This document shows, in pieces, positions 51,191-61,697 of a stretch of 64,000 nt of DNA (its first letter is position 1; every line of letters starts with the position of its first letter). A model generated the notes under the pieces. That model saw nothing but the letters and a program-made list of their open reading frames with translations, ran no database searches and was not told the origin of the DNA. This DNA is from Endotrypanum monterogeii (taxonomy: Eukaryota; Euglenozoa; Kinetoplastea; Trypanosomatida; Trypanosomatidae), in the NCBI GenBank assembly GCA_000333855.2, contig CM007319.1:84255-148254 (forward strand), in the 5' to 3' direction. The position numbers and the translations under genes are program-made.

Positions 51191-53572
51191 ATGCAGCTCG
51201 CGAGTCGAGCGTTGAGCTCGACTGCCACCTCTTTCTTCACGGGGTCCTGTGAACTGGAGGATGAGCAAGCCGTGTTGAGCGACTACGTGGTTGGCCATCG
51301 CCTCGGCGAAGGTGCACACGGCTCCGTCTACGTTGTTCAGTACTTGCCATCGGGAGATCGCTTTGCGCTGAAGATCTTACAAAAGAGGGACCTCTTCAAC
51401 AGCTCCGTAGTCGACCCCGTGGACTCGCAAGGTGGGGGAAGCGGCGGATCACCGTCTGCAGACGAGGCAGGAGCGTTTCATTTCGGTTGGCCCCCTGCTT
51501 CTATGGCAGCCGTTCTAGTCAGGACGTTTGAGCAGCAGATCATCTCCGAGGCGATGGTCATGCAGTCCCTGGAGCACCCACACGTTGTGAAGTTCTACAA
51601 GTTTTTGAACTCCACCACCGCTTTTTACTTCGTGATGGAGCTGGCGGAAGGTGGGGAGCTATTTGATTTGATTTTATCCAAAAATTACTTTGCGGAGGAC
51701 GAAGCCCTCATGTACTTCCAGCAGCTCATCTCGGCCATTGACTACTGCCATCGCAACGGCGTCGCACACAAAGACTTGAAGGCCGAAAATTTACTTCTGA
51801 GTAGCGATGGGCGACTGCTGGTGTGCGACTTCGGTTTCTCCTCAAAGATCAGTAAGGAGAATATAGACGATCCTGAGAAAACCCTCGGCACAGGCGACAA
51901 CGCTGCGCTCCTGGACACTATTTACAACGGGTGTATGTTCGGGACACTGCACTATACCAGTCCAGAAGCGGTGGCGGCGTCCTCGCAGCAGCGTGGGATT
52001 TTGTTCGCTGGTGACTCCATGAGCGCACCAAAAAATGCACGGGGTATACAGGAGAACCAAGGAAGTGGCTTCGGTTTCTATCCATCCACCTCTACTGCAA
52101 CGTCTTCCACTTGCTCCAACACCTCGCCTTCTCCAGTATCGCACGCATCGTCGCGCAGCGGCTCTTTTTCAGGGGCCTTACGAGGCAGAGCCTCTGAGGC
52201 GGTGGGGCTCAAGGGCTCGGGGCTGCGCGGAAAGGCCAGTATCAAGGCCAGATGCGCCTCCTCTGACAGGTCCCGCGACACCTATTCGCTGGACGACCGG
52301 GGGGAGGCAAATGAGTCTTGTGTGAAGATGCAGGCGCCGTCCTCGGTCTTGCTCACTACGCCATCCGCTGCTGCTTCTCCTCTGCCCCATTCCGGCAGCA
52401 ACCAGAGCCTATGCAGCGCCGCCAATGAACGAAAACGCAAGGGCAATTCAACACCTCACAGACTGCACCGAGTCGGAGGTGGGATCAGCACCCTTGTCAA
52501 ATCACTCATCGGCAGCAGCGGGGGTCGCCACCGCCACCGGCAAGGCCAGGGCTCGCGTTCACACGGTGAGCACAGTAGTCCGCAGAGTGGAAAACAGGCT
52601 GCCGTGGCCATGCGACCAAATGCTGAGGTGAAGGACAAGTTGAAGCGCTCAAATGGGACTGCTTATTCACCAACCAGCGGAGAAAGGGAAGAGGGCACAA
52701 CTTTGGCGCATCAGCTGCCTCAGAGTCGTTCCCTCTGCGTGCCATCACAGGATAGTGCACCCATCCCCTCCTCGTGTGTATCATCGACGATGTCGTCCCC
52801 TTCAACCTTGTCGTTTGCGAGTCCACCCTCCCACCATTCAACAGCCCCGGTTGTATCGCGTATTCCATGTCACCGGGACACTACTGGGGTTGCACAGCGT
52901 GACCAGTTCTCTACATCAACCGGCAGCCCAGCGGCATCGAAATTGCTCATCCCATCTCCACCACATAACCGTTCGGGGATGAAGGACGCTGCTGCTGCAG
53001 TTGCTTCCAGTGGCGCTGTGGACGACTCTAGCTCACCCACTCCGGCATCCCACAAGGATACGATAGGTGTCCAGCACTTGCCTCGGAATGCGACGCCTAC
53101 GCCTGCCTCACCACTAGACGCGTCGAACATGAGCAGCGCGTTTCCCCTGCCCTCCCACAACCGTCGTGAGGCTCATGAACACAAACATCACGGTCGTCAC
53201 CATCGGCATCAGCGGGGTAACAGCTGTAGTCAGGCGTTCGGTACCTCGGCGACGCGCGAGCCTCAGCCCATCATTGTCGATCCCTTTCAACAAGACTTGT
53301 GGAGCGCTGGCGTCATTCTTTTTTTCATGCTGACCGGTCGGCTGCCCTTCGATGGTAGAGACGAGGAGGAGACTCTCCACTTGATCCAGGTGAACGAGTT
53401 CGGCTTTGACGACGAGGAGGCGCAGCGCATTTCGCTGGTAGCACGGAGGCTGGTCACGCAGATGTTAGCGCCTGAGCCAACGGACCGCCCCACGATCGAT
53501 CAGATCGTGGCCAACCCTGGTTTGCGCGGGGTTTGCAACCCGAAAAGGATTTTCCGCACCGCAAGGACCTGA
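51191..53572 (+). CDS. Protein kinase (CAMK-like) with giant insertion; C-terminus frameshifted
   Basis: From the first ATG at 51191 the frame encodes 793 residues of a Ser/Thr kinase. Glycine loop LGEGAHGSVYV starts at 38, the ATP lysine is in FALKIL at 61, the catalytic loop is HKDLKAEN at 193-200 (HKD instead of HRD), DFG is at 213-215, and GTLHYTSPEA (APE equivalent) is at 251-260. Subdomain IX (DLWSAGVILFFMLTGRLPF) starts only at 702. A Ser/His/basic-rich insertion of about 437 residues therefore separates them. At the domain end, DRPTIDQIVANP breaks at 53518-53519: one added T would continue as WFARGLQPEKDF, a normal kinase ending (HPWF-like), in the next frame. The predicted tail of this frame (GLRGVCNPKRIFRTART) is thus probably an artefact. 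The stop TGA overlaps the ATG of the next segment. Family resemblance is to CAMK/SNF1-type kinases. Confidence 0.8.
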   Translation: MQLASRALSSTATSFFTGSCELEDEQAVLSDYVVGHRLGEGAHGSVYVVQYLPSGDRFALKILQKRDLFNSSVVDPVDSQGGGSGGSPSADEAGAFHFGWPPASMAAVLVRTFEQQIISEAMVMQSLEHPHVVKFYKFLNSTTAFYFVMELAEGGELFDLILSKNYFAEDEALMYFQQLISAIDYCHRNGVAHKDLKAENLLLSSDGRLLVCDFGFSSKISKENIDDPEKTLGTGDNAALLDTIYNGCMFGTLHYTSPEAVAASSQQRGILFAGDSMSAPKNARGIQENQGSGFGFYPSTSTATSSTCSNTSPSPVSHASSRSGSFSGALRGRASEAVGLKGSGLRGKASIKARCASSDRSRDTYSLDDRGEANESCVKMQAPSSVLLTTPSAAASPLPHSGSNQSLCSAANERKRKGNSTPHRLHRVGGGISTLVKSLIGSSGGRHRHRQGQGSRSHGEHSSPQSGKQAAVAMRPNAEVKDKLKRSNGTAYSPTSGEREEGTTLAHQLPQSRSLCVPSQDSAPIPSSCVSSTMSSPSTLSFASPPSHHSTAPVVSRIPCHRDTTGVAQRDQFSTSTGSPAASKLLIPSPPHNRSGMKDAAAAVASSGAVDDSSSPTPASHKDTIGVQHLPRNATPTPASPLDASNMSSAFPLPSHNRREAHEHKHHGRHHRHQRGNSCSQAFGTSATREPQPIIVDPFQQDLWSAGVILFFMLTGRLPFDGRDEEETLHLIQVNEFGFDDEEAQRISLVARRLVTQMLAPEPTDRPTIDQIVANPGLRGVCNPKRIFRTART

Positions 53573-53913
53573 TGGAGTCGCTAGGTTTCTCGGCACCAGA
53601 TTCTGCGTTGGGCGGACATTGTTCTCAAAAGTCTGTCAAAGCCGCGGGGCTCGCAGGCGACGGGTCCGCCCGACTGAACAGCAGCAGTCGTGGGGTATCA
53701 AGTTCTTTTCCTGGCAACGCAGCCAGTACTGGTGCAACGTCACCTGCTGTGCATTCCTTCACCTCGGACGTGCGAATGCCTGTCCCACTGGTGCCGTCGA
53801 GCAACACTTCCTTTGAAGCTAGGAAGTCCGCACGACCAGGTAGCGCGTCCGGCAGGAACCGCGGCTCCCGCCAACCGTGCGACCCATCGGCGTCCGTCCC
53901 GTTCGTCTTCTAG
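53572..53913 (+). CDS. Middle segment: probable linker of a kinase-EF-hand gene
   Basis: A 113-codon frame whose ATG at 53572 overlaps the kinase stop as TGATG. The same frame is open upstream to about 53519, where it joins naturally to the kinase domain end. It is Ser/Gly-rich, with MESLGFSAPDSALGG at the start and PSASVPFVF at the end, and has no domain of its own. It stops at TAG 53911-53913; one extra T there would carry it into the downstream EF-hand frame. I read it as the linker between the kinase and the EF-hand region of one ancestral gene, not as an independent gene. Its translation as a separate small protein is possible but unlikely. Confidence 0.5.
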   Translation: MESLGFSAPDSALGGHCSQKSVKAAGLAGDGSARLNSSSRGVSSSFPGNAASTGATSPAVHSFTSDVRMPVPLVPSSNTSFEARKSARPGSASGRNRGSRQPCDPSASVPFVF

Positions 53914-56519
53914 ATTTCTCCACTCACCACGTCGTTACCGCAGAAGAGGAGCAAGTACTCGAGACAGCGTTTCGAAAGATTGACTCGGATGGCTACGGCT
54001 GCATCACGCGAGATCAGCTGCGCGACATGCTCACTACCCTCCACGGCGACGCCGTTCGAATAGAGGATGTTGATGAGCTTGTGCGGCTTTTCACCGGCAA
54101 CGAAAATGCAGTCAGTATTACCTTCAAGCAGTTCCGCGACGCGTGGGTGAACAAGGATTTGGCGCACGCACCGTTCACTCACAGCAGCACGTTCCAGCTG
54201 GCCAACATCATCGGGACGGAGATGGATGCGGTGGAGCGGGAGGTGGTTCGACAGCTTCGGACTGCGTTCAATAGCCTCGACGAGAGCCACAGCGGTGTCA
54301 TCCAGCTTCATCAGGTGCAGCGCGTGTTTGAAAAGTGTAGCATACCCGTGCAACGAGAGGATTGCCTTTCCTTTATGCAGTATTTCCACGAAACCGAAAT
54401 GAATCGATCTCACCAACGCGCTTCCCTTCATTGGCAACGCTGGGGAGCAGCACCGAACACAACAGGTCTCGTGCACTCCTCTGGGACCAGGTCCCCACTG
54501 GAGTCTGCAAAGGCGCACTCGCTTTTACCCACGACGAGCGCGACGCGGTGCTGTAGTCCGCCAACAACGTGGCAGAGCACCGCCTTCATTACCTCGCCGT
54601 CCGGTAAAGGCGATGTAAACTCTTCTCCCGTCAGCCCCGTCCCAGGGAGCACCGCACAATCGATGTGGCAGGTGCCGGACTCCCCCACATCTCCGTCGGG
54701 TATCACTATCTCCTTCGATTCCTTCGTCCGTGGAATCGTAAAAAGCAATATTTTGCTGAAGCACCCGCTAGGCCGAAAGTTGGCTGCGGCGACTAACCTT
54801 GCGGCTTTGTTCCAGTCGTGCAACGTCACCGAGTGCGTGCGGAGTGGTTTTCTCGTTACTGGACTCCAGAAGGTTGTGTTGGCAAAGCTGGCGAGTATGC
54901 CGGAGCGACTAATGTTGCTGTACTCCGACGAGGTGGTCTCCAACACCGAGAACATCTACTCATTTCGATATTTGGGTTCCTCGGCGCTGGTGGTAGGGGC
55001 CACGATGAGCGACACAACGCCGTTGTTGATGTCTTCGTCACTTGTAGTCATGGCGGCAAGCACAGGCTCAGCGAAGAATTTGCCTCTAGCTCTACAAGAT
55101 AGTCGTCCTTCGCAACGTCGCACTACCATCCCACCGACGCTGTCTGCACAGCTGCGCCACCGTATCATTCCAGTCGATGACAGCGACGCAGCAGGCGGCA
55201 CGGCAGCAGCTGCTCACGCACATTCTACCCTCTACAGCCCTACCCCTTTCTTGTCTGACTCGAAGACCACCTCCACGCAGCCGCCCCTTTCCACCTCCAG
55301 GGCTGTTCTACGAGCAGGCCCGCCGGATTCTGTCGTGGCCTCTCCCAGCGCAGGGCGATCCACAGGTAAAGGCTCAATGAAAAACGCTGACTTCACCGCA
55401 CAGGTGCAACACGGCCTCTCCGATCCCAACACACGCCCACCAGGTGGTGCCAGAGCAGCAGCTGGCACTACTAAGCGCCAGACTACGGTACCGAGCGGAG
55501 GTGCTGGGGAAGGAATGCCGGGTAACTCCGCAGCTTTTCCCTGCGGCTCAAATTCGCAGAACGGGTTGCTTCCACAGGCCCCTCAGAACCTGCCCGCACA
55601 AGTACCGGAAACGCGCGCGCGTCTCTCCCAGGACACGGGCAACGATAGCAAGAGGGCTGCCAAGGAGGGGCATAGCTCCCTCGCTCGCGCACGCCGGCTC
55701 TCACCTTGCGTGAGCACCACTTTTCTCGAAGCTCGTAGCAGTAGCAGCTACGGTGCCGCCTGCCCGAGTCCTAGTGATGATACCAAGGTCCGCAAGGCCA
55801 CGCCGGCGGTCGGTGGGCGACCAAAGGCCAGGGACTGCGCTGTGCCACGCCCCTCGACCTCCAGGAGCAGCAATAGAACCACATTGCTAACTACTGCCAA
55901 CGCGCGCGTATATCGGCCAAAACACGCCCACAGTGCAGACAGCAACAGCGCCATTGACGAAGCAGACAGACGAAGGGATAGCTCGAAGAAGGAAGCAGGG
56001 GTGTCGTCATCGTCTAAGACGGCCTCACCAGCGCGGCGCACCCTGGCTCTCGCCGGTGCGTCTCCCTCGCGACCCACCGCCGCTTCCCGCCCCGCTTCGC
56101 CCGTCTTTCTTTCCTCGAAGCGAAACGTAGGCCTAAAGGCAACCTCAAGTCCTGCTCGTCATACCGACGCCAATGTAGCTGTGAAGGCGTCGCCCCCAGC
56201 TCGGGGGCCCTTCTCCCCTGGTCAAAGTTTGCCCTCTCCGTCGAGCGTGGCGGGCGTCGTAACGAAGTCGGCGACATTCGCACACCGAGCCATGGCCTAC
56301 GGCGGCCACGGAACGGTGGCCCTGGTGAATGGTGTGTGTGACGTGGACGTTATCTTGTCTCCTGCTTGTCTCGGTTACACATTGGTACAGTTCCGCCGCA
56401 TTCACGGCAAGACAAGCGACTTCCACGAAGCTGTAACATTTATCTCGAATCTACTCGAGATGGAGCGAGAGCAGGCCATGCAAGATACCATGACACGGGG
56501 AGAGAGTGAGCTCATGTAG
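53844..56519 (+). pseudogene. EF-hand segment with disordered tail, lacking its own start
   Basis: The frame is open from 53844 (after a stop at 53841) to 56519, about 891 codons, but its first ATG is at 54027, already inside the first EF-hand. Four EF-like units are visible: DSDGYGCITRDQL (loop with Gln instead of Glu at position 12), GNENAVSITFKQF, DESHSGVIQLHQV (weak ligands) and ISFDSFVRGI after a long insertion. Calcium binding may be partial. The middle part is a long Ser/Pro/Ala/Arg-rich disordered region. The last 80 residues (from ATFAHRAMAYGG to the end) look conserved and ordered, with a final EAVTFISNLLEMEREQ helix. The lack of a start inside the EF-hand is the main reason to join it to the upstream frames. 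If joined, the product would be about 1,776 residues, a calcium-responsive-kinase-like fusion. Confidence 0.6.
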
Positions 56520-56812
56520 GAACATGAGGTCGCAGAGTCGGTTCCCTGCTTTGTTGTGTGTGTATCACCAGGCAGTTCAGCCTGCCTTTCCCTCCCCTGC
56601 TCGAATATTGGTGGTGCACCTAGGCTCCTTTTCATGCTACTTGATTCCCAATATTTAAGTCAGCAGTGCCGATCGTGCCGGCCTCAGAAGCCACTCTCTC
56701 CAGCCTCACGGCTCGCTGCCTCGGTTGCTGAGTTTCGGAGACGTTCTGGAGAGGACCGATGGCGATGCTTCCATTGACTCCGCAAAGTTGTGCCCCCTTT
56801 TTGGTGTAAGAG

Positions 56813-56822
56813 TATATACATA

Positions 56823-56855
<33 letters not shown>
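56813..56855. repeat. (TA)n microsatellite
   Basis: TA dinucleotides over about 43 bases with minor interruptions near the 5' end. Confidence 0.9.
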
Positions 56856-58198
56856 GATCGCGATGTCCGTGTTGCACCTCTTCTTGCTCACTGTAGCCTT
56901 ACGTTTGCTTTCTTTTTTTTTCTTTTTTTTTAGGGGGGGTTATTATGTATGCGTTTTCTCTTATTGTTTATGTTTCCTTTTTCGACGTGAAAAGATGGAG
57001 ATGGTGAGGGGGCGGGGCAGAGGCGTCACACGCGTCTTGCCTTTCTCCAATCTTGCCCCATTTTGTATTTTTCCCGTACCTGTGACCCAGCTCGCCTCTA
57101 AGGAAGAAAAGAAAATGAAAAATAGGGCGCCGTCACTGTGCCGATGGCCTTTGCTTGCAAGTCGGTGTGGGTGGCGGCGAGACCTCTGCAGTCTGCCTGC
57201 CCCCCTTTCCTTCCCACTCAACGGATCGCTTGGGCACTGGGTGCTGTGCTGGTCTACTTCTCCAATCCACATGTCCCTGTCCTTGCAGGATGCGCGCGCA
57301 GGCACACGTTCTCTACTCAGCTGACGTCTTTTCTCTGCTGAGGGGGGGGAGTTCTCGCTGCGAATTGTGTACCAGATGCAATATGTGCCCTCTATACTTT
57401 TGTTCTTCTCACCGTGGATTTTCTTTTCTTTTTTCTCTCCTCTGCTCATCTGTTGGTGTGTGTGCGTGCGTGTGTGTTCTTCCACGGTTCATTCCCTATC
57501 GCACAATTCGCCACGCGCGTGGCGATCTTTTTGTCACCACAAATCTGAACAATCTCTTTTCTATATCCCCCTCCATCTTTCAACCTCGCAGTGACAAAAC
57601 GTGTGAAGAACAACACAATTCGGGGGACGCCAAGTATACCCGAAGGAAGCAAATAGTTCACGCCAGCGACACTGCACTTGTGCCGTACTCATCCAGATTA
57701 AATTCCGAAGCAGTGCGCATAGAGAGAGAGTTGTCGAGGGGGGGGGGCGTTTCCTGTTTCCGAGTCACACGAGGGTGAGGACATCGCCGCCTTCCCGTCT
57801 CCCGGGAAGCAGGAGAAGAGTGCCGACAACTGCGGAGAGACTCCTGCTAACTCACGTACTCTGGAGGCTGTGCTTTCCCCCTTCCTCCCTCGCATCCGTC
57901 TAAACACTGTTCATTTCTCTCTTCCCTCGTGTATTCCTTCAGTGAATCGGGCACATGTCTGTGGTTTGCCGATTTGCCCACCAACATTTTAACACCACAC
58001 TTAAGTTTGAACGCAACTTCGGCACGCGCGTCGCGCAAATCACTTTCCATTGTGTGCGCACCTGCGTTCTGCATCCACCCTACAGCGTTTGCCTACTGTT
58101 CAGTGGCTGTCGCCGCCGTTGTCTGCCATTATATGTTGTGATCTTTCTTCTTTTTTTTAAGTTTTGATTTGCACATTTTTCAGATATATATTTTTATA

Positions 58199-58200
58199 CT

Positions 58201-58237
<37 letters not shown>
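58199..58237. repeat. (TA)n microsatellite, interrupted
   Basis: Two TA runs separated by a single CA, about 39 bases in total. Confidence 0.9.
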
Positions 58238-59277
58238 GGGTTAGGCTACAAAGCCACGCCTCTTCACTAACAAAAAACATTCCTGGCGGCTTTCCACGGT
58301 GTGTGCATACTCGTGTGCCGAAATTTACGCTTCCCATTTTCTTTTGGTCTCCTCCATCGCTTTTCTGTGTGTGTGCATGCGTCTGTGTATTGTCAGCCCA
58401 TAGATTTAAAATTTCTCCCGAAAAGAAACATTACCACAAAGGAGGCAGGAACCGTTTGAACAGGACAGTGAGGGTAGGGAAAGAAGAAGGTGAAGCACCG
58501 AGTGAGCCCCCCCTTTTTTTTATTTTTCATCTCTCTCCCTTGTTTGCTGCTAGTCGCAGGTGACCCCTAAATTTGTCAGCGTGCCGCTCTCTGTGCTTGT
58601 CATTAACGCCTATCACGTGTACCCACCTTTTCAAACGCGCGCGTGCGAGCTCCAGTGGTGCTCCAGCTCTTATTTGTTATTTTTTTTTTGTCACAGGAAA
58701 ACACTGAGGGTTACCTCTCCGCCCTTCTTCCGCTTACTCCGCAAGGCGACAAGAGGCTTACGGAGCAGCAACACAGGTCTTGGAGTGATAAAATACACGG
58801 AGAGATAGGGGGAGAGGGGGAGGGTGCAGAAGTGATTCGAACAATCTCGTCAAAGCGCGCAGACAGCTGGAAAGGGGCACGGAGGATATATAAGAGGGGG
58901 GGGGAGTTCTTAAATCCACGGGCTTGAGGGTGCACCATATCCAGGGTTGGGGTGTAAATATTGTCTGCCCCCATTCCTCTTTCCCCCCTCCTTTTTTTTT
59001 TAATATACTTTTTCAGTGGTGCCTTCCCTGCCTTTCGTCACTGGCTTTCGACTAGGCTCTTTCTTATATGTGGTATCCTACCAACAACTATACGTATCGA
59101 AGATTTTTGCATTGTCACTGTTTCTTTTTGAGTTTCTTTAATTTTTTTTCAAAGTTCCCTTTTTCGCGTTTATGATTAACTGACGATTCATTTCGCTTCT
59201 ACTCTTTCTTTGTTTTCTCCTCGTCTACGCTCCCTCCCTCCTCCTGTGCGAGTGAACTTTGTGTGTTCCTCTGCGCC

Positions 59278-59299
59278 ATATATATATATATATATATAT
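59278..59299. repeat. (AT)n microsatellite
   Basis: Perfect AT dinucleotide run of about 22 bases. Confidence 0.85.
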
Positions 59300-59527
59300 C
59301 CACTTACTGCTTTCGAATTAGCCACGTGACATTGGAGGCAACAGAGTACGCACAACGATCGAGACACCAACACAATTTTTCAATTCCGGAAGTTTTCCCA
59401 AATCTATACGATATATTTGTTTATATATTCTGTTATACCCCCGCCTTCTGTCCGGTACGCTATTGATTCTTTTTTTTTTTTACTAGTATTCATTGATTTC
59501 CCGAGGGGCTTTTCCCCCTGCCCTGCA

Positions 59528-59570
59528 GCCCCCCCCCCCCCTCCCCCCCCCCTCCCGCACTCCCCCCATT
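59528..59570 (+). other. Long C-run block
   Basis: C runs of 10 or more separated by single T or CTC, followed by an AC repeat. The opposite strand carries matching G runs and is a G-quadruplex candidate. Confidence 0.6.
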
Positions 59571-60036
59571 CCCCCGACACACATACACACACACACAAAC
59601 GCGTCACATAGGGCGCGGTGAAAATCGGTCATCACCGCGCGGCAAGTGCGCAGAGAGCGAAAAGGAAACGGTGCGACTACTACACTTATTCCCTCCCCCA
59701 TTGAGCGTGACGTACTGCTTTGCCTTTTGTGAGCGCTGTTTCTCTTTTTACGACCGCTCACTTCGATTTTCATATCGCCCACCTTCGCAACTGTGCCATT
59801 GCGTTGTTTGTGCGTGTTTGTGTGTGTCTTTGTTTCTCCGCTGACAGTTTGTTTGCTTTCGTGTTTGTCTTTAATTGTTTTTTTAGCTATTATTATTGCC
59901 CTCCTTCCCCTTCCCCAACCTCGACTAGTCCTTGGATTATTTCTGAGTTCTTACGCTTGGCTGAAGTTAAATACATATTAGTTCAACTCCCGTTCCGACC
60001 ATCGCGGTATCATATTCCTTTGGAGGACAGATCGAC

Positions 60037-60051
60037 ATATATATATATATT
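60037..60051. repeat. Short (AT)n microsatellite
   Basis: Short perfect AT dinucleotide run. Confidence 0.7.
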
Positions 60052-61324
60052 TATCATTATTGATTTACTTTTTTATTCATTCCGTTTTCTATAAAGAAAA
60101 CATTTCAGTTCAACTTGTGTCTCTCGTCTTAGCGCCGGTGCAATTGTCCCTCCCTCCCTCCCCCCCCCCCCCCCGTACCCCTTCACATTGACATACTTTT
60201 TGTATTTGCATATATTAGACTCTTTTTCGCTTTTTTTTTTTGCATTTCCCTGCTCTCATTGACGTGTGGTTCCACTGCTCATCCGCAGGTATCCGCTGAC
60301 GTTGCTCAGTGGCCTTAATACCCACCTCTTCTTCTCTCTTTCTTTCTTCACACCTCACCGCATCAGACACACGCGGACAGCTCCCTCCCTCCCCCCCCCC
60401 TACACACACACCAGCAGGCACTCATCGGATTACTGGCCGACCGCCTGCAAACAGTCGACAGCTCTTCAACGAGCTGGAAAGGGAAGGAGCGAACCAGTTG
60501 ACTGACCAAACAGCTCCCCGCCCGCTTCGTCTCTTCCTCTTCCCTTTTCTTTCCGTAGGGGAAAAAAAAACGAGGGTTTAAGGAAAAACCTTTTCGCCTC
60601 TACAGCGTTGGGAGGCATCACAGTCGCATCCCCATAGGCAAACAATAATCTAATAAACATTTACCTATTTTTTTTTTTTGAGACACATTCGTTTTGTATT
60701 CGAAGAAGCTGGGACGATATTCAGTTCTTCGCTTCACCCCACCTCCGTTTTTGATTTCTGTTTTCTTACCCTCCCCCCCTCTTTATTCATTTATTCAAGT
60801 GAGCCCTTTCTGTTTTCTCACACACACATCCTCCTCCCATTATTTCTTTATTTTTGTACCTGTGCTTGGGTCTGCAAGTTCTTTTTCGTTTACTGTGCTT
60901 GTTTTTTTTTTTGTTTTGCTTCTGAAGTTATCCTACCATCGTCTAAACATTCGTGTCTTCTTCTTTTTTTTTCCCCGTCTGGGTGTTTGGGTGTGTTTTT
61001 GGATTGCTCGTTCTGAACACCTCCAGCAGTCCACCACATCTCTCTTAAGCCCTCCCTTGTCTTCCCCCTTCTCCTCCCCTCGTCTTTCTCCTCCTCGTCC
61101 ATTCGTGTGCACTTGTGGCTGTCGAGAAAAAAATAAAAAAACAGCGTTGTATCAAGCAAGGAATACCGAGGCTCAAACTTAAGATTGACGTGCGAGAGAA
61201 GCGAAGCCATCTGCAGTACAGGGAAGGTCAAGAAGCCAGATCACTGAACAGGAAAAAGTGATCAAAACATCAAAAAAAAAGGTGTCTATAGGTGCGAGTG
61301 CCAGCTTGTCAGAGACAGCATAAA

Positions 61325-61391
61325 CTTTTTGTTTTTTTGTTTTTGTGTCTTTACGGTGTGGATCACTGCCTCCCCCCATCTCCCAACTCAG
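61325..61391 (+). promoter_or_regulatory. Candidate spliced-leader acceptor of the proteophosphoglycan gene
   Basis: T-rich stretch 61325-61354 followed by a C/T tract, no AG until 61390-61391, about 306 nt upstream of the ATG at 61698. Confidence 0.45.
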
Positions 61392-61452
61392 CAGTTGGCA
61401 CGAATTCTCAACTTCGCACTACTTCCGTATTAGTATTCAATATATAAACTAG

Positions 61453-61521
61453 ATACACACACATATATATATATATATATATGTGTATTGATATATATTT
61501 ACGTGTGTGTGTGTGTGTGTG
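61453..61521. repeat. Compound (AC)n(AT)n ... (GT)n microsatellite
   Basis: AC then AT dinucleotides (61453-61482), a spacer, then GT dinucleotides (61503-61521). If the acceptor at 61390 is used, this repeat lies inside the 5' UTR. Confidence 0.85.
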
Positions 61522-61697
61522 CATAGTTTATGTATATAATTTAATTTATCAGGAAGTTTTGTTTCTGAGTTATTGGGAAATACGTTTCGAACGGACACGT
61601 GCCTTCTGACGTGACTTGTATCCGACTCGTTGTTTGCCGCTCATATTTTCCTATTTTTGGCCTTGGGTGTTTGCAACCGCGCCCCTGTACCGCTGTG

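Larger units (their letters stand above)
56520..61697. other. 5.2-kb gene-free region before the proteophosphoglycan
   Basis: No gene is supported. The sense strand is strongly pyrimidine-rich with long T runs. C-run blocks lie near 59530-59570, 60152-60174 and 60387-60400, and TA microsatellites near 56813, 58199, 59278, 60037 and 61460. The short open frames (for example 57155-57778) are rich in Cys, Phe and Ser and have no recognisable similarity. Confidence 0.5.

Noticed and set aside
53572..53913. Independent small gene starting at the TGATG overlap
   Set aside because: The frame joins smoothly to the kinase domain end upstream and to the EF-hand frame downstream, and has no domain or splice signal of its own.
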